Shown: piece by piece, positions 18,498 to 27,001 of the stretch | How positions within the stretch are numbered: the stretch's first letter is position 1 | Layout of the letters: each line of letters starts with the position of its first letter | Origin: AP-15 sp963785565 | Lineage (GTDB): Bacteria > Pseudomonadota > Alphaproteobacteria > ATCC43930 > CGMCC-115725 | Length of the DNA: 64,000 bases | Assembly (NCBI GenBank): GCA_963785565.1 | Contig: CAWAVV010000005.1 | Span: 124,001-188,000, forward strand | Direction: 5' to 3' | Notes under the pieces: model-generated | What the model was told of the DNA's origin: nothing | Databases searched by the model: none | Seen by the model: only the letters and a program-made list of their open reading frames with translations | Program-made: the position numbers and the translations under genes

Positions 18498-18905
18498 ATG
18501 ATCGGCATGGTTTTGGTGACGCATGGACGGCTCGCGGCAGAATTTGTCGCTGCGCTCGAGCACGTCGTCGGCGCGCAGACCCAGATCGCCGCCGTCTGCA
18601 TCGGTCCCGATGACGACATGGAGCAGCGTCGCCAGGAAATCCTGCGCCGGATCGCCGAGGTCGACAGCGGCGACGGCGCCGTGCTGCTGACCGACATGTT
18701 CGGCGGCACGCCCTCGAACCTGGCGATCTCGGTGATGGACCGCGCCAAGATCGAGGTCGTAGCCGGGGTCAATCTGCCGATGCTGATCAAGCTCGCCAGC
18801 CTGCGGCAAAGCGAGAGCCTGGAGCGCACCGTGCTCGGCGCCCAGGAGGCCGGCCGCAAATACATCAACGTCGCCTCCCAGTTGTTGACCGACGCCCGGC
18901 GATGA
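18498..18905 (+). CDS. PTS mannose-type EIIA domain protein
   Basis: 135-aa EIIA of the mannose (Man) superfamily, the phosphoryl acceptor from HPr in the alphaproteobacterial regulatory PTS. The active His is residue 9 in MIGMVLVTHGRLA, and the family loop LLTDMFGGTPSNLA is at about 71-84. ATG 18498 has AGAGGG upstream. No EIIB/IIC/IID permease genes are nearby, which supports a regulatory rather than sugar-transport role (inference from the whole-operon content). Its stop lies immediately before the disrupted start region of ptsH. Confidence 0.92.
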   Translation: MIGMVLVTHGRLAAEFVAALEHVVGAQTQIAAVCIGPDDDMEQRRQEILRRIAEVDSGDGAVLLTDMFGGTPSNLAISVMDRAKIEVVAGVNLPMLIKLASLRQSESLERTVLGAQEAGRKYINVASQLLTDARR

Positions 18906-18908
18906 GCG

Positions 18909-19206
18909 ATGGCCGACCGAGCGGCGCCGTGCGCCCGCGACCGTTCGCCGGATCGCGACGATCTGCAACCAGCGCGGGTTGCACGCGCGCGCCTCGGCGC
19001 GTTTCGTCAAGACCGCCGCGCAATTCGACGCCGATGTGCGGGTGCGTAAGAACGGCGCCGAAGTCTCGGGCCGCTCGATCATGGGGCTGATGATGTTGGC
19101 GGCGGCGCCGGGCGCGGTCGTCGAGCTCTCCGCAAGCGGACCGCAGGCGGCCGAGGCGGTCAGCGCACTGGCCGACCTGATCGAATGCAAATTCAATGAG
19201 GATTGA
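18909..19206 (+). pseudogene. ptsH: Phosphocarrier protein HPr, start region frameshifted
   Basis: HPr shuttles phosphate from EI to EIIA through a His and is regulated at Ser46 by HprK. The conserved protein runs in the frame ending TGA 19204-19206: TVRRIATICNQRGLHARASA (active His in GLHARAS), then FVKTAAQFDADV and GRSIMGLMMLAA (Ser site). In this frame no ATG, GTG or TTG exists between an upstream stop at 18886 and the TTG at 18979, which is already inside the active-site motif. ATG 18902 and ATG 18909 lie in other frames. Removing one G at 18911/18912 makes ATG 18909 read MPTERRRAPATVRRIATI, a normal HPr start. Probably an assembly insertion. Confidence 0.82.
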
Positions 19207-20995
19207 CGAGGCGGCCGAACTGACCGCGGAGGCCACCGCCGCCGAGCAGCGATTGTCAGGGCTCGGCGTGTCGCCGGGCATCGCCATCGGCCCGGCCTAT
19301 CTGAGCGAAGGCGGCGATGTTCAGGTCCATGAGAGCCACATCCCCGAAGCCGAGATCGATGCCGAACGCGGTCGCTTCAGCGAGGCCGTAACGGTTTCGC
19401 TGCGCCAGCTCCGCAAGCTCAAGACCAAAGCCTCCGGCCTCCCCGAATCCGCCGCCGAGGAGATCGGCTACCTGCTCGACGCCCATCTGGCGATGCTGTC
19501 GAACTCGCGCCTGGTGCGCGGCGTCGGCGAGCGCATCGGCCGCACCCGGATCAACGCCGAGCGCGCCGTCGAGATCGAGATCGACGAAATCGCCAAGAGT
19601 TTCGCGGCGATGCGAGATCCTTATCTGGCCGCGCGGATAGAGGACATCCGCGTCGTCGGCACCAGGCTGATCCGCAACCTGATCAAGAAGCCTTATGTCC
19701 CCTATTCGGCCATGTGCGAGGGGGCGGTGATCCTCGCCGACGAGCTGACCCCGGCCGACACCGCGCTGATGGATCCGCAGCGTGTCGCCGGCTTTGCCAC
19801 CCAGTTCGGCGGCGCCGAGAGCCACACCGCGATCGTTGCCCGCGCGCTCGGCCTGCCGGCGGTGCTCGCGGTTCCGGCATTGACCGAATATGCGCGCTCC
19901 GACGCGACCGTGGTGATCGACGGCGCGGTGGGGACCGTGATCCTCGACCCGACGCCGGAAACGATCGCCGATTATCAGGCGCGGCGCGACGCGTTGGTGG
20001 TCGAGCGGCGCCATCTCGCCCGTCTGCGCCGGCTGCCGGCGGCGACCCGCGACGGGGTCGAGATCAAGCTCGAAGCCAATCTCGAATTACCGGTCGAGCT
20101 TGATCTGGCGGTGGCCAACGGCGCCATGGGGCTCGGGCTCGTCCGCTCCGAATTTCTCTACATGAACCGCGACGACCTGCCGGACGAGGACGAGCAGTAC
20201 GCTGTCTTTTCGGCATTGGTCCGCGGCATGGACGGCAAGCCGGTCACGGTGCGCACCTTCGATCTCGGCGGCGAAAAGCTCGCGCGCTCGTTGGCCGATC
20301 ATTATCCCGCGCCCGACAACCCGGCGTTGGGCCTGCGCGCCATCCGGCTGTCGTTGCAGGACCGCCGGCTGCTCGACCCGCAACTCGCGGCGATGCTGCG
20401 CGCCGCCGCCGAGGGGCCGTTGCGCATTCTGTTGCCGATGATCTCGGCCGCGAGCGAGATCCGCCGCGTGCGCGAGGCGATGGAGCAGGTCGCCCGCCGG
20501 CTGCGGCGCCGCGGCATGCCGCTCCCCAAGCCGTTGCCGCCATTGGGTGCGATGATCGAGGTGCCGGGTGCGGCGCTGGCCGCCGACTCGCTCGCCGCCG
20601 AGGCCGATTTTTTCGCGATCGGCACCAACGATCTCATTCAATACACCTTGGCGATCGACCGCAGCGACGAGCAGGTGGCCCATCTCTACAACCCGTTGCA
20701 CCCGGCGGTGCTGCGACTGATCCAGTTCGCGATCGAGGCGGCATTGCGCCGTGGCATGCCGATCAGCATCTGCGGCGAGATGGCGGGCGAGCCGCGATTC
20801 ACCGCGCTCTTGCTCGGGCTCGGCCTGCGCAACCTGTCGATGGCGCCGCGCAACATCCCGCGGCTCAAGCAGCGCATCCGCGGCCTCGACATGGTCGCCG
20901 CCACCCGCCGCGCCCGCGCGATCATGGACCAGTCCGACTCGGGCCGCATCGCCGCCCTGCTCGACGACTTCAACACCGTCGCCTGGCCCCACTAG
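19196..20995 (+). CDS. ptsI: PTS enzyme I (PEP-protein phosphotransferase)
   Basis: 599-aa EI, which transfers phosphate from PEP to HPr. The N-terminal part shows the active His210 in GGAESHTAIVARALGLPAVL. The C-terminal PEP-binding barrel shows GLVRSEFLYMNR, VTVRTFDLGGEK, LGLRAIRLSLQD, the IGTNDLIQYTLAIDR segment and ISICGEMAGE with the catalytic Cys. ATG 19196 overlaps the end of ptsH by 11 bases. It ends the ChvIG-HprK-RapZ-PTS operon. There is no GAF domain, so it is not the nitrogen-type PtsP, even though the system is permease-free. Confidence 0.95.
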   Translation: MRIDEAAELTAEATAAEQRLSGLGVSPGIAIGPAYLSEGGDVQVHESHIPEAEIDAERGRFSEAVTVSLRQLRKLKTKASGLPESAAEEIGYLLDAHLAMLSNSRLVRGVGERIGRTRINAERAVEIEIDEIAKSFAAMRDPYLAARIEDIRVVGTRLIRNLIKKPYVPYSAMCEGAVILADELTPADTALMDPQRVAGFATQFGGAESHTAIVARALGLPAVLAVPALTEYARSDATVVIDGAVGTVILDPTPETIADYQARRDALVVERRHLARLRRLPAATRDGVEIKLEANLELPVELDLAVANGAMGLGLVRSEFLYMNRDDLPDEDEQYAVFSALVRGMDGKPVTVRTFDLGGEKLARSLADHYPAPDNPALGLRAIRLSLQDRRLLDPQLAAMLRAAAEGPLRILLPMISAASEIRRVREAMEQVARRLRRRGMPLPKPLPPLGAMIEVPGAALAADSLAAEADFFAIGTNDLIQYTLAIDRSDEQVAHLYNPLHPAVLRLIQFAIEAALRRGMPISICGEMAGEPRFTALLLGLGLRNLSMAPRNIPRLKQRIRGLDMVAATRRARAIMDQSDSGRIAALLDDFNTVAWPH

Positions 20996-21072
20996 CCACC
21001 TTCCACCCCGACGCCGGAACGCCAGCCCGGCCGTCGTCCCGGCGCAGGAGCGAGTGAAAAAATGCCAAACGT

Positions 21073-21232
21073 CGTCATTCCGGGTCGCGGGCACTGCCCG
21101 CGAGCCGGAACCCATGAACACCGGACGTCGAACATATCGGAAATTCAGGTGTTCTTGGATTCCGGGCTCGGCCCGGAGCCTGTCCTCGGGCCGCGCGCAG
21201 CGCGGACCCCCGGGGGCGGCCCCGGAATGACG
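21073..21232. repeat. Palindromic intergenic repeat element (about 160 bp)
   Basis: The element is bounded by inverted ends CGTCATTCCGGG (21073-21084) and CCCGGAATGACG (21221-21232). Inside are more palindromes, for example TCGCGGGC-act-GCCCGCGA at 21085-21103 and GGGCTCGGCCC-type arms around 21165. This matches the general look of dispersed REP/BIME-like elements in alphaproteobacteria. It lies in the 325-base gap between ptsI and hsdR, at the border of the restriction locus; I see no gene in the rest of the gap. Confidence 0.7.
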
Positions 21233-21320
21233 TTTCTTGGAAAGAACAATTTCTTCACATGCTCGCAGGCCGAGACCCAGGCCCGCCGCGCCCGCGAGCT
21301 TTTAGCCCGGCCACCCGAAG

Positions 21321-23774
21321 TCAGGCCGCTTCCTGATAGAGATACCTCTGAAATCCGGTAAAGAAGCCCCGGATCTCCTTGGCGCTCCCCAAATCAGCAA
21401 CTGCATCAGCTATGGCGTTGTGGTATTTGAGCAAGAGCAACGGGCGCAATTTCTCCCGATCCAGTTCTTCGACTCCGACCCGCACATAGTGGGACAGCAC
21501 GAAATCGAGAAAGACCTGCTGCTTGCTGTTGAAGTGAGTAGTGATCTCGATTTTGGCTTTCGCGGCCCGTTCCTCGCGGGTGAGCGGCGGCAGCGCATAG
21601 GCGACGTGGGCCAATACGTCGAATAAGTCGCTCTTCTCGGCATCGATAACCCGTTGCATCTCCGCCATCTGATCTCTGCCAATGCCTTTTTCGGCCAGCC
21701 CCTGCAACAGCTTGGCGCGGGTATCAGGATCGCTCCACTGCGCGCGCAGTTCGGCCTCGTCCTTGAAAAACTCTGGGAGCGCGCCGAACAACATTTCCAT
21801 AAACTGTTGCGCGGACATCGGCGTACCGTCGGGATGCCAAAAGCTCGTCATCATCATATGCTGGATCGTGCGGGCCTTGCCGTCGGCCAGCGTAACCTTG
21901 ATCTTTTGCGGTCGCGGGCTCGGCCCAAATCCTGTTCCCGGTGGCTCGGACAAACCCTTCGGCGGCGGAACTGGCACGAGCTCGCTCGGTTCTGGGCCGA
22001 TCGGCTCCCCGTCCCATTCCGGGTCGCTGAAATGATGATGCGCCTTCACGAAATCGTAGATCGTGAAGTAGTCCTTGCCGTCATAGAGCCGTGTGCCGCG
22101 CCCGATGATCTGCTTGAACTCGATCATCGTGTTGATCGGCCGCATCAGCACGATGTTGCGGATGTTGCGCGCATCGACCCCGGTCGAGAGCTTTTGCGAG
22201 GTGGTCAGGATCGTCGGGATGGTCTTTTCATTGTCCTGAAAGTCGCGTAGATATTGCTCTCCCAGATCCCCGTCGTCGGCAGTGACGCGCTGGCAGTAAT
22301 TCGGGTCTTTGCTCGTCTTCATCTGGTTGACGAGGTCGCGCACCGCCAGCGCGTGAAGCTGCGTGGCGCAGAACACGACCGTCTTTTCGCTCTGGTCGAT
22401 CTGCTCCATGAACAATTTGACGCGGTGAGTTTCGCGTTCCTTGATTTCGATGATCTTGTTGAAATCTCTCTCCGTATAGCGGCGGCCGGTCTCGATCTCG
22501 CCCTCGATCAGCGTGTCGTCGGGCGTATAGACATACTCGTCGAGCGTCGTCGAAATCTGCTTGACCTTGAACGGGGTCAGGAAACCGTCGTTGATGCCCT
22601 CCTTGAGCGAGTAGATATAAACCGGTTCGCCAAAATACGCATAAGTGTCCACATTTTCGTCGCGTTTTGGCGTGGCGGTGAGGCCGAGCTGCACCGCCGG
22701 GGCAAAGTAATCGAGAATGCCGCGCCAATTGCTCTCGTCGTTGGCGCCGCCGCGGTGGCATTCGTCGATGACGATAAAATCGAAAAAATCGGGCGGGTAG
22801 TCGCCGAAATAGGGCGAGGGCTGGCCGTCTTTAGAGCCCGCCTCGATTATCGTCGCCCCCGCGGAAGCGGGGGCCCAGGACGACCGCCTCGACCTGTGGC
22901 TCTGGATTCCCGCTTGCGCGAGAACGACGGGTAAAGGGGCGCTGACGCCAGCCTCATCGCAACTCGGCGGTCCGCTCATGAATGTCTGAAAGATCGTAAA
23001 GAACAGGCTGCCGTTTTTCGGCACCCGCCCTCGCCGGCGGATCTCGTCGGGCTCGATGCGCACCAGCGCGTCCTCGGGGAAGGCAGAAAACGCGTTGTAG
23101 GCCTGGTCGGCGAGGATGTTGCGGTCGGCGAGAAACAGGATGCGCGGACGGCGCGACGGCTCGCCGCTCAAGCTCCACCGGCTGTGAAACAATTTCCAGG
23201 CGATCTGAAAGGCGATGAAGGTCTTGCCCGTGCCGGTGGCGAGGGTCAGCAGAATGCGTGTTTTGCCGGCGGCGATCGCCTCCAATACCCGGTCGATCGC
23301 GATGTCCTGGTAGTACCGTCCTTGGAAAAAGCCGCCCCTGTCCTCGAACGGCACGGCGGCAAAGCGGTCGCGCCACGCGTTCGCCTCGGCAAAGGTCAGG
23401 TTCCACAACTCGTCCGGCGTCGGAAATCGCGTTACGGCGCCTTCCTTGCCGGTCTGCATGTCGATGCCGTAGATGCCCTGGCCGTTGGTCGAGTAGGTGT
23501 AACGGACGGCCAGCTTCCCCGCGTAGTGCTTGGCCTGCGCCACCCCCTCGGTAACCTCTTCGTCCAACGCCTTCGCCTCGACCACCGCGAGGTTGTGGTT
23601 GCGATGGACCAACACGTAATCCGCGATCAGTGGCTTGCCACGCCGGCCGTGCCCTTCGATGCGGCCCAAGGTGATCGGATATTCGCGCCTGATCCGGCTG
23701 CCCTCGACCACCCCCCACCCCGCCGCCGCAAGCGCGGGGTCGATATGCTCGGCTCTGGTCTCGGCTTCGTTCAT
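21321..23774 (-). CDS. hsdR: Type I restriction enzyme R subunit HsdR (EcoEI type)
   Basis: 817-aa ATP-dependent translocase/endonuclease subunit of a type I restriction system; it needs HsdM and HsdS to find targets. The N-terminal PD-(D/E)XK nuclease shows Asp52 and E66-A-K68 (IADYVLVHRNHN, AVVEAKALD). The SF2 helicase has Walker A ATGTGKT at 179-185, DECH at 337-340 and later motifs TPKRDENVDTYAYFG, LTTSQKLSTGVD and QIIGRGTR. An EcoEI-type C-terminal domain follows. Residues about 270-314 are an inserted low-complexity stretch encoded by a palindromic repeat, between helicase motifs I and II. The gene is separated from hsdS by 405 bases of repeats. Confidence 0.94.
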   Translation of the reverse strand: MNEAETRAEHIDPALAAAGWGVVEGSRIRREYPITLGRIEGHGRRGKPLIADYVLVHRNHNLAVVEAKALDEEVTEGVAQAKHYAGKLAVRYTYSTNGQGIYGIDMQTGKEGAVTRFPTPDELWNLTFAEANAWRDRFAAVPFEDRGGFFQGRYYQDIAIDRVLEAIAAGKTRILLTLATGTGKTFIAFQIAWKLFHSRWSLSGEPSRRPRILFLADRNILADQAYNAFSAFPEDALVRIEPDEIRRRGRVPKNGSLFFTIFQTFMSGPPSCDEAGVSAPLPVVLAQAGIQSHRSRRSSWAPASAGATIIEAGSKDGQPSPYFGDYPPDFFDFIVIDECHRGGANDESNWRGILDYFAPAVQLGLTATPKRDENVDTYAYFGEPVYIYSLKEGINDGFLTPFKVKQISTTLDEYVYTPDDTLIEGEIETGRRYTERDFNKIIEIKERETHRVKLFMEQIDQSEKTVVFCATQLHALAVRDLVNQMKTSKDPNYCQRVTADDGDLGEQYLRDFQDNEKTIPTILTTSQKLSTGVDARNIRNIVLMRPINTMIEFKQIIGRGTRLYDGKDYFTIYDFVKAHHHFSDPEWDGEPIGPEPSELVPVPPPKGLSEPPGTGFGPSPRPQKIKVTLADGKARTIQHMMMTSFWHPDGTPMSAQQFMEMLFGALPEFFKDEAELRAQWSDPDTRAKLLQGLAEKGIGRDQMAEMQRVIDAEKSDLFDVLAHVAYALPPLTREERAAKAKIEITTHFNSKQQVFLDFVLSHYVRVGVEELDREKLRPLLLLKYHNAIADAVADLGSAKEIRGFFTGFQRYLYQEAA
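22851..22929. repeat. Palindromic repeat inside hsdR
   Basis: About 79 bp with outer arms CGTCGCCCCCGCGGAAGCGG and CGCTTGCGCGAGAACGACG. Each end contains its own small hairpin (CCCCCGC-ggaa-GCGGGGG). The element resembles the common dispersed 'CGTC..CCCGCGAAAGCGGG' repeat of proteobacteria. It is read in frame as AQAGIQSHRSRRSSWAPASA and neighbours in HsdR, without introducing a stop. Confidence 0.72.
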
Positions 23775-23840
23775 GGTACGGGTTCCAGGCGTCTTCTCTC
23801 AGTCGTGACGTGAATGAAAAGCTCGCGCTATCGCCCGCAT

Positions 23841-23902
23841 CGTCATCCCGACGAAAGTCGGGACCCATGTTAGCCGTGGATACCGGCCTCCGCCGGTAAG
23901 AC
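23841..23902. repeat. Intergenic palindromic repeat 1 of the hsdR-hsdS gap
   Basis: Begins CGTCATCCCGACGAAAGTCGGG (a CCCGAC-gaaa-GTCGGG hairpin), continues ACCCATGTTAGCCGTGGA and ends with a second hairpin TACCGGC-ctcc-GCCGGTA at 23881-23898. It is the familiar two-hairpin dispersed element. A 122-codon ORF crosses it on the minus strand but is clearly translated repeat. Confidence 0.7.
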
Positions 23903-24021
23903 AAACAGGAAGTTGTCGGTCAAGTTGAGCCGTCTCCGATCCGCTTCTGAAACTGATTGGTAGAGGCTGGCGCAGCGGCGCCCTCAAAATGTCAACCGTT
24001 GAACGGGTCAAATAACCGCTT

Positions 24022-24108
24022 TGCCCGGACTTGATCCGGGCATCCACGTCTCGGAAACCGGGATCGCCGCGCCCAAGGCGTGAATGCCCACGGAACCAGT
24101 CCGTGGGC
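24022..24108. repeat. Intergenic palindromic repeats 2 and 3 of the hsdR-hsdS gap
   Basis: Two further palindromes: TGCCCGGAC-ttga-TCCGGGCA at 24022-24042, and GCCCACGG-aaccagt-CCGTGGGC at 24086-24108. With the element at 23841-23902 they fill most of the 405-base stretch between hsdR and hsdS; I see no gene there. Confidence 0.6.
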
Positions 24109-24179
24109 TGAAGGCCCACCGGACAAGCCTCGCCGAGACGAGAGGGCAGGCGGATATTGCAGATCATTCAGCCCGGCTC

Positions 24180-25319
24180 CTAAAGCCGGCCGGTGAAGGC
24201 TTGGTGCAACAGCGACTTTTTCAACGCGTCGAGCGCGGCGAGCTTGCGCTGGTATGTGGATTCTAGGCGTTCGGTTTCTTCTTGGAGCGTTTCAACGCTC
24301 TTGACGACCCTTGACTGCGCTTCGACTGATTTCGGAATGGGGATCGGAATCGAGTTCAGAGCTCTTTGCGTCAACTTCGGCTGTGCGGCGCCTCTGATGT
24401 ATTCGTCCAGCTTGATACTCTGCAAGTAGAATTCAACGTATCGCTGGGTCGCCATCTTCTCGAATTTCAAGATGTGCGCATGATTGTTCACCCAATATTT
24501 TCCGCATACCGAGAAAGCGATGGGCGTCGATCTCGCTAGCAAGTTCGCGCCATCCTCAGATACGAGCAGGGTATCGCCTTCAAAGATGTAATCGCCGACG
24601 TAATCAACAATACCCGAAGCACCGTAGTACGGATACTCGCCGCTCGATCGAACGTTCTTGGTGATGGGCACACGCCTGCTGTCGAGGTTGGTGGCAATTT
24701 TATCGACCGTAGTCTCCACCCATCCTTTACCGCGTTGAGTGAAGACGGATTGGAGATGGCTCTCGAAGAGGACACGGGCGTTTTGGAGGTTCTTTTCCAC
24801 GTTGGCCTTCGCGGTGGCGATCGCCTCAAACGCTTCATCGAGGATGCCGACGATCCGCCGCTGTTCGAGCGGCGGCGCAACCGGCACCGTGACCTCCTTG
24901 AGCTTTCCGCCCGACAACTCTTTGAACGTTGCTCCAGTTCCAAGATCGTTCAGCAAATCAACGATGCTGCTCAGATAATAATACAGAAACTTGTGTTGGA
25001 GTTGTCCGCCGGGAATCAGACCTTTGCAACCTTGATTCGTCGCCATCGGTTTGGTGTTGATGGCCAAGTGTCCGATTGGCGCGCGAGACGAAAGAATCAC
25101 GGATTTCGGCGGCAGCATCTGTGCCGAACTGTTCCAAAGCCCCATGTCGGTGATCTTGCGATCGGTCTCGCCGACGTAAGGGCTGAGACGCTTGCCCATC
25201 TCCGCCGGAGTTATCCAAAGGTGGCTGCCGCCCCAATATTCGGGAATGTCTGTTTTTGGTGTGCCGCCATTTACCAGTTCGCACAATTCCCCGAGCGGTT
25301 TCGTTGACCAGCCGCTCAT
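24180..25319 (-). CDS. hsdS: Type I restriction specificity subunit HsdS
   Basis: 379-aa DNA-recognition subunit with two target recognition domains. TRD1 is about residues 1-150 (WSTKPLGELCELVNGGTPKT, LWITPAEMGK). A central conserved helix follows with the type I signature PPLEQRRIVGILDEAFEAI. TRD2 is about 195-345 (WVETTVDKIATNLDSRRVPI, YPYYGASGIVDYVGDYIFEG). The C-terminal helix repeats the pattern (TYQRKLAALDALKKSLLHQA then FTGRL). The bipartite target cannot be read from sequence. Its ATG overlaps the hsdM stop by ATGA, so the pair is translationally coupled. TRDs vary fast, which fits an accessory locus. Confidence 0.93.
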   Translation of the reverse strand: MSGWSTKPLGELCELVNGGTPKTDIPEYWGGSHLWITPAEMGKRLSPYVGETDRKITDMGLWNSSAQMLPPKSVILSSRAPIGHLAINTKPMATNQGCKGLIPGGQLQHKFLYYYLSSIVDLLNDLGTGATFKELSGGKLKEVTVPVAPPLEQRRIVGILDEAFEAIATAKANVEKNLQNARVLFESHLQSVFTQRGKGWVETTVDKIATNLDSRRVPITKNVRSSGEYPYYGASGIVDYVGDYIFEGDTLLVSEDGANLLARSTPIAFSVCGKYWVNNHAHILKFEKMATQRYVEFYLQSIKLDEYIRGAAQPKLTQRALNSIPIPIPKSVEAQSRVVKSVETLQEETERLESTYQRKLAALDALKKSLLHQAFTGRL

Positions 25320-26770
25320 AGGAGCGCCCGGATATTCCCCAGCACCTTCGCGCTCTCGGCGTCGAGGGCGGCGATTTCGGCGAGGATGTCGAGCGGGCTG
25401 CGATGGGCGGTGGCGTCGCCGTTATTGGGGTTTTTGACGGAGAGGTCGAAGGTGGTCCGGTCGATATTGCTGGCGTCGATGCTCCAGCTTTTGGGCGAGT
25501 CGGCGAGGGTTTTTTGCAGCTTGACGAAGTCGGCGAGGTCGTCGTCGTTTAGCGGGTTGGTCTTGCCGAGGTTGCGGCCGGGGTCGAGCTGGTAGAACCA
25601 GATCTTGCGCGTCGGCGCGCCCTTCTCGAAGAACAGCACCACGGTCTTGACGCCCGCGCCCTGAAACGTGCCGCCGGGGCAGTCGAGCACGGTGTGCAGG
25701 TTGCAGCTTTCGAGCAGCAATTTGCGCAGGCTGACCGAGGCGTTGTCGGTGTTGGAGAGAAACGTGTTTTTGATCACGATGCCGCCGCGTCCGCCGGCCT
25801 TCAGCATACGGATGAAGTGCTGCAGAAAAAGAAACGCCGTCTCGCCGGTGCGGATCGGAAAATTCTGCTGCACCTCGCGCCGCTCTTTGCCGCCAAACGG
25901 CGGATTTGCCAGCACGATTTCGTAGCGGTCTTTTTCCTGAATGTCGGCGAGGTTTTCGGTCAGGCTGTTGGTGTGGATGATGTTGGGCGCCTCGATGCCG
26001 TGCAGGATCAAGTTCATGATCGCGATGACGTAGGCGAGGGACTTCTTTTCCTTGCCGTAGAACGTGCGGGTCTGCAAGGTCGTCAGGTCTCTGGTGGTCA
26101 GGTTGCCCTTTGATTTCAGGTAATCGAAGGATTCGCACAGAAACCCCGCCGAGCCACAGGCCGCGTCATAGATGCGCTCGCCGATGCGCGGAGCGGTGAC
26201 TTGGACGATGGCGCGGATCAGCGGGCGCGGGGTGTAATACTCGCCGCCGTTGCGCCCGGCGTTGCCCATGCGCTTGATCTTTTCCTCATAGAGCGCCGAA
26301 AGCTCGTGCTTTTCGGTCTGCGAGCGGAAGCGCAATTCGTCGATGTGGTCGATGACCTCGCGCAAATTGTAGCCGCTGGAGATTTTGTTTCTGATCTCGC
26401 CGAAAATCTGCCCGATTTTGTATTCGATCGTGTTCGGCCCGCTGGCCTTTTGCGTAAACCCGTGCAGGTACGGGAACAGCCTTTGATCGACGAAATCGCG
26501 CAGATCGTCGCCGGTCATCGCTTTGTTGTGGTCGAGCCTGCCATCCTTCCCCTTGGGCGCGGCCCAGCTCTCCCAGCGATAGGGTTCGTCGAGGATGTGG
26601 GCGTATTTCTTGCCCTCGAGCTCGGCCTCCATCGCTCTGTCCTGCTCGAGGCCGTCGAGGTATTTGAGGAACAAGAGCCACGAGGTCTGCTCGGTGTAGT
26701 CCAGCTCGGTGGTGCACCCGGCCTCTTTCCTCAGCACGTCGTCGATGTTCTTGAACGCCTGTTCGAACAT
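25316..26770 (-). CDS. hsdM: Type I restriction-modification methyltransferase HsdM
   Basis: Predicted N6-adenine methyltransferase of 484 aa from ATG 26770; the open frame to 26818 lacks a better start. An N-terminal HsdM_N helical domain (MFEQAFKNIDDVLRKEAGC) is followed by the catalytic domain: SAM-binding motif I DAACGSAGFL around residue 202 and catalytic motif IV NPPFGG at 289. GNAGRNGGEYYTPRPLIRAI is the usual lead-in to motif I. The subunit forms M2S for host protection and M2SR2 for restriction. It is the first gene of hsdM-hsdS. About 460 bases of noncoding DNA separate it from tRNA-Met. Confidence 0.95.
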   Translation of the reverse strand: MFEQAFKNIDDVLRKEAGCTTELDYTEQTSWLLFLKYLDGLEQDRAMEAELEGKKYAHILDEPYRWESWAAPKGKDGRLDHNKAMTGDDLRDFVDQRLFPYLHGFTQKASGPNTIEYKIGQIFGEIRNKISSGYNLREVIDHIDELRFRSQTEKHELSALYEEKIKRMGNAGRNGGEYYTPRPLIRAIVQVTAPRIGERIYDAACGSAGFLCESFDYLKSKGNLTTRDLTTLQTRTFYGKEKKSLAYVIAIMNLILHGIEAPNIIHTNSLTENLADIQEKDRYEIVLANPPFGGKERREVQQNFPIRTGETAFLFLQHFIRMLKAGGRGGIVIKNTFLSNTDNASVSLRKLLLESCNLHTVLDCPGGTFQGAGVKTVVLFFEKGAPTRKIWFYQLDPGRNLGKTNPLNDDDLADFVKLQKTLADSPKSWSIDASNIDRTTFDLSVKNPNNGDATAHRSPLDILAEIAALDAESAKVLGNIRALL

Positions 26771-27001
26771 GGGCAATACCCTATCTGGGTCGAATGAACG
26801 GTAGCGGATAACCCTCAAAAAGCCGTCCCGAATAGGCGCCTGTCAAGGTCCCGACTTCCCGACAATCATATCCGGCGGCGGCTTTCTCGCCACAATCCTG
26901 CGCTAGGCTCGCGAGCGACTGGAGGAGATGGTGGAGGATTGAGTGCGACACGAGATTTATCGATTTTTCGGCAGCCCCGGCGTTGCTGACCCGGCTTCGG
27001 C
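26771..27001. other. Noncoding stretch upstream of hsdM
   Basis: Between hsdM and the motif cluster at 27002 I see no supported gene. A minus-strand ORF at 26781-27029 has no recognisable domain. It should contain the hsdM promoter; no clear hexamers stand out. Confidence 0.4.

Noticed and set aside
23799..24167. 122-codon ORF on the minus strand between hsdS and hsdR
   Set aside because: It runs through the palindromic repeats; the product (for example YPRLTWVPTFVGMT) is a translation of the repeat, typical of false genes.
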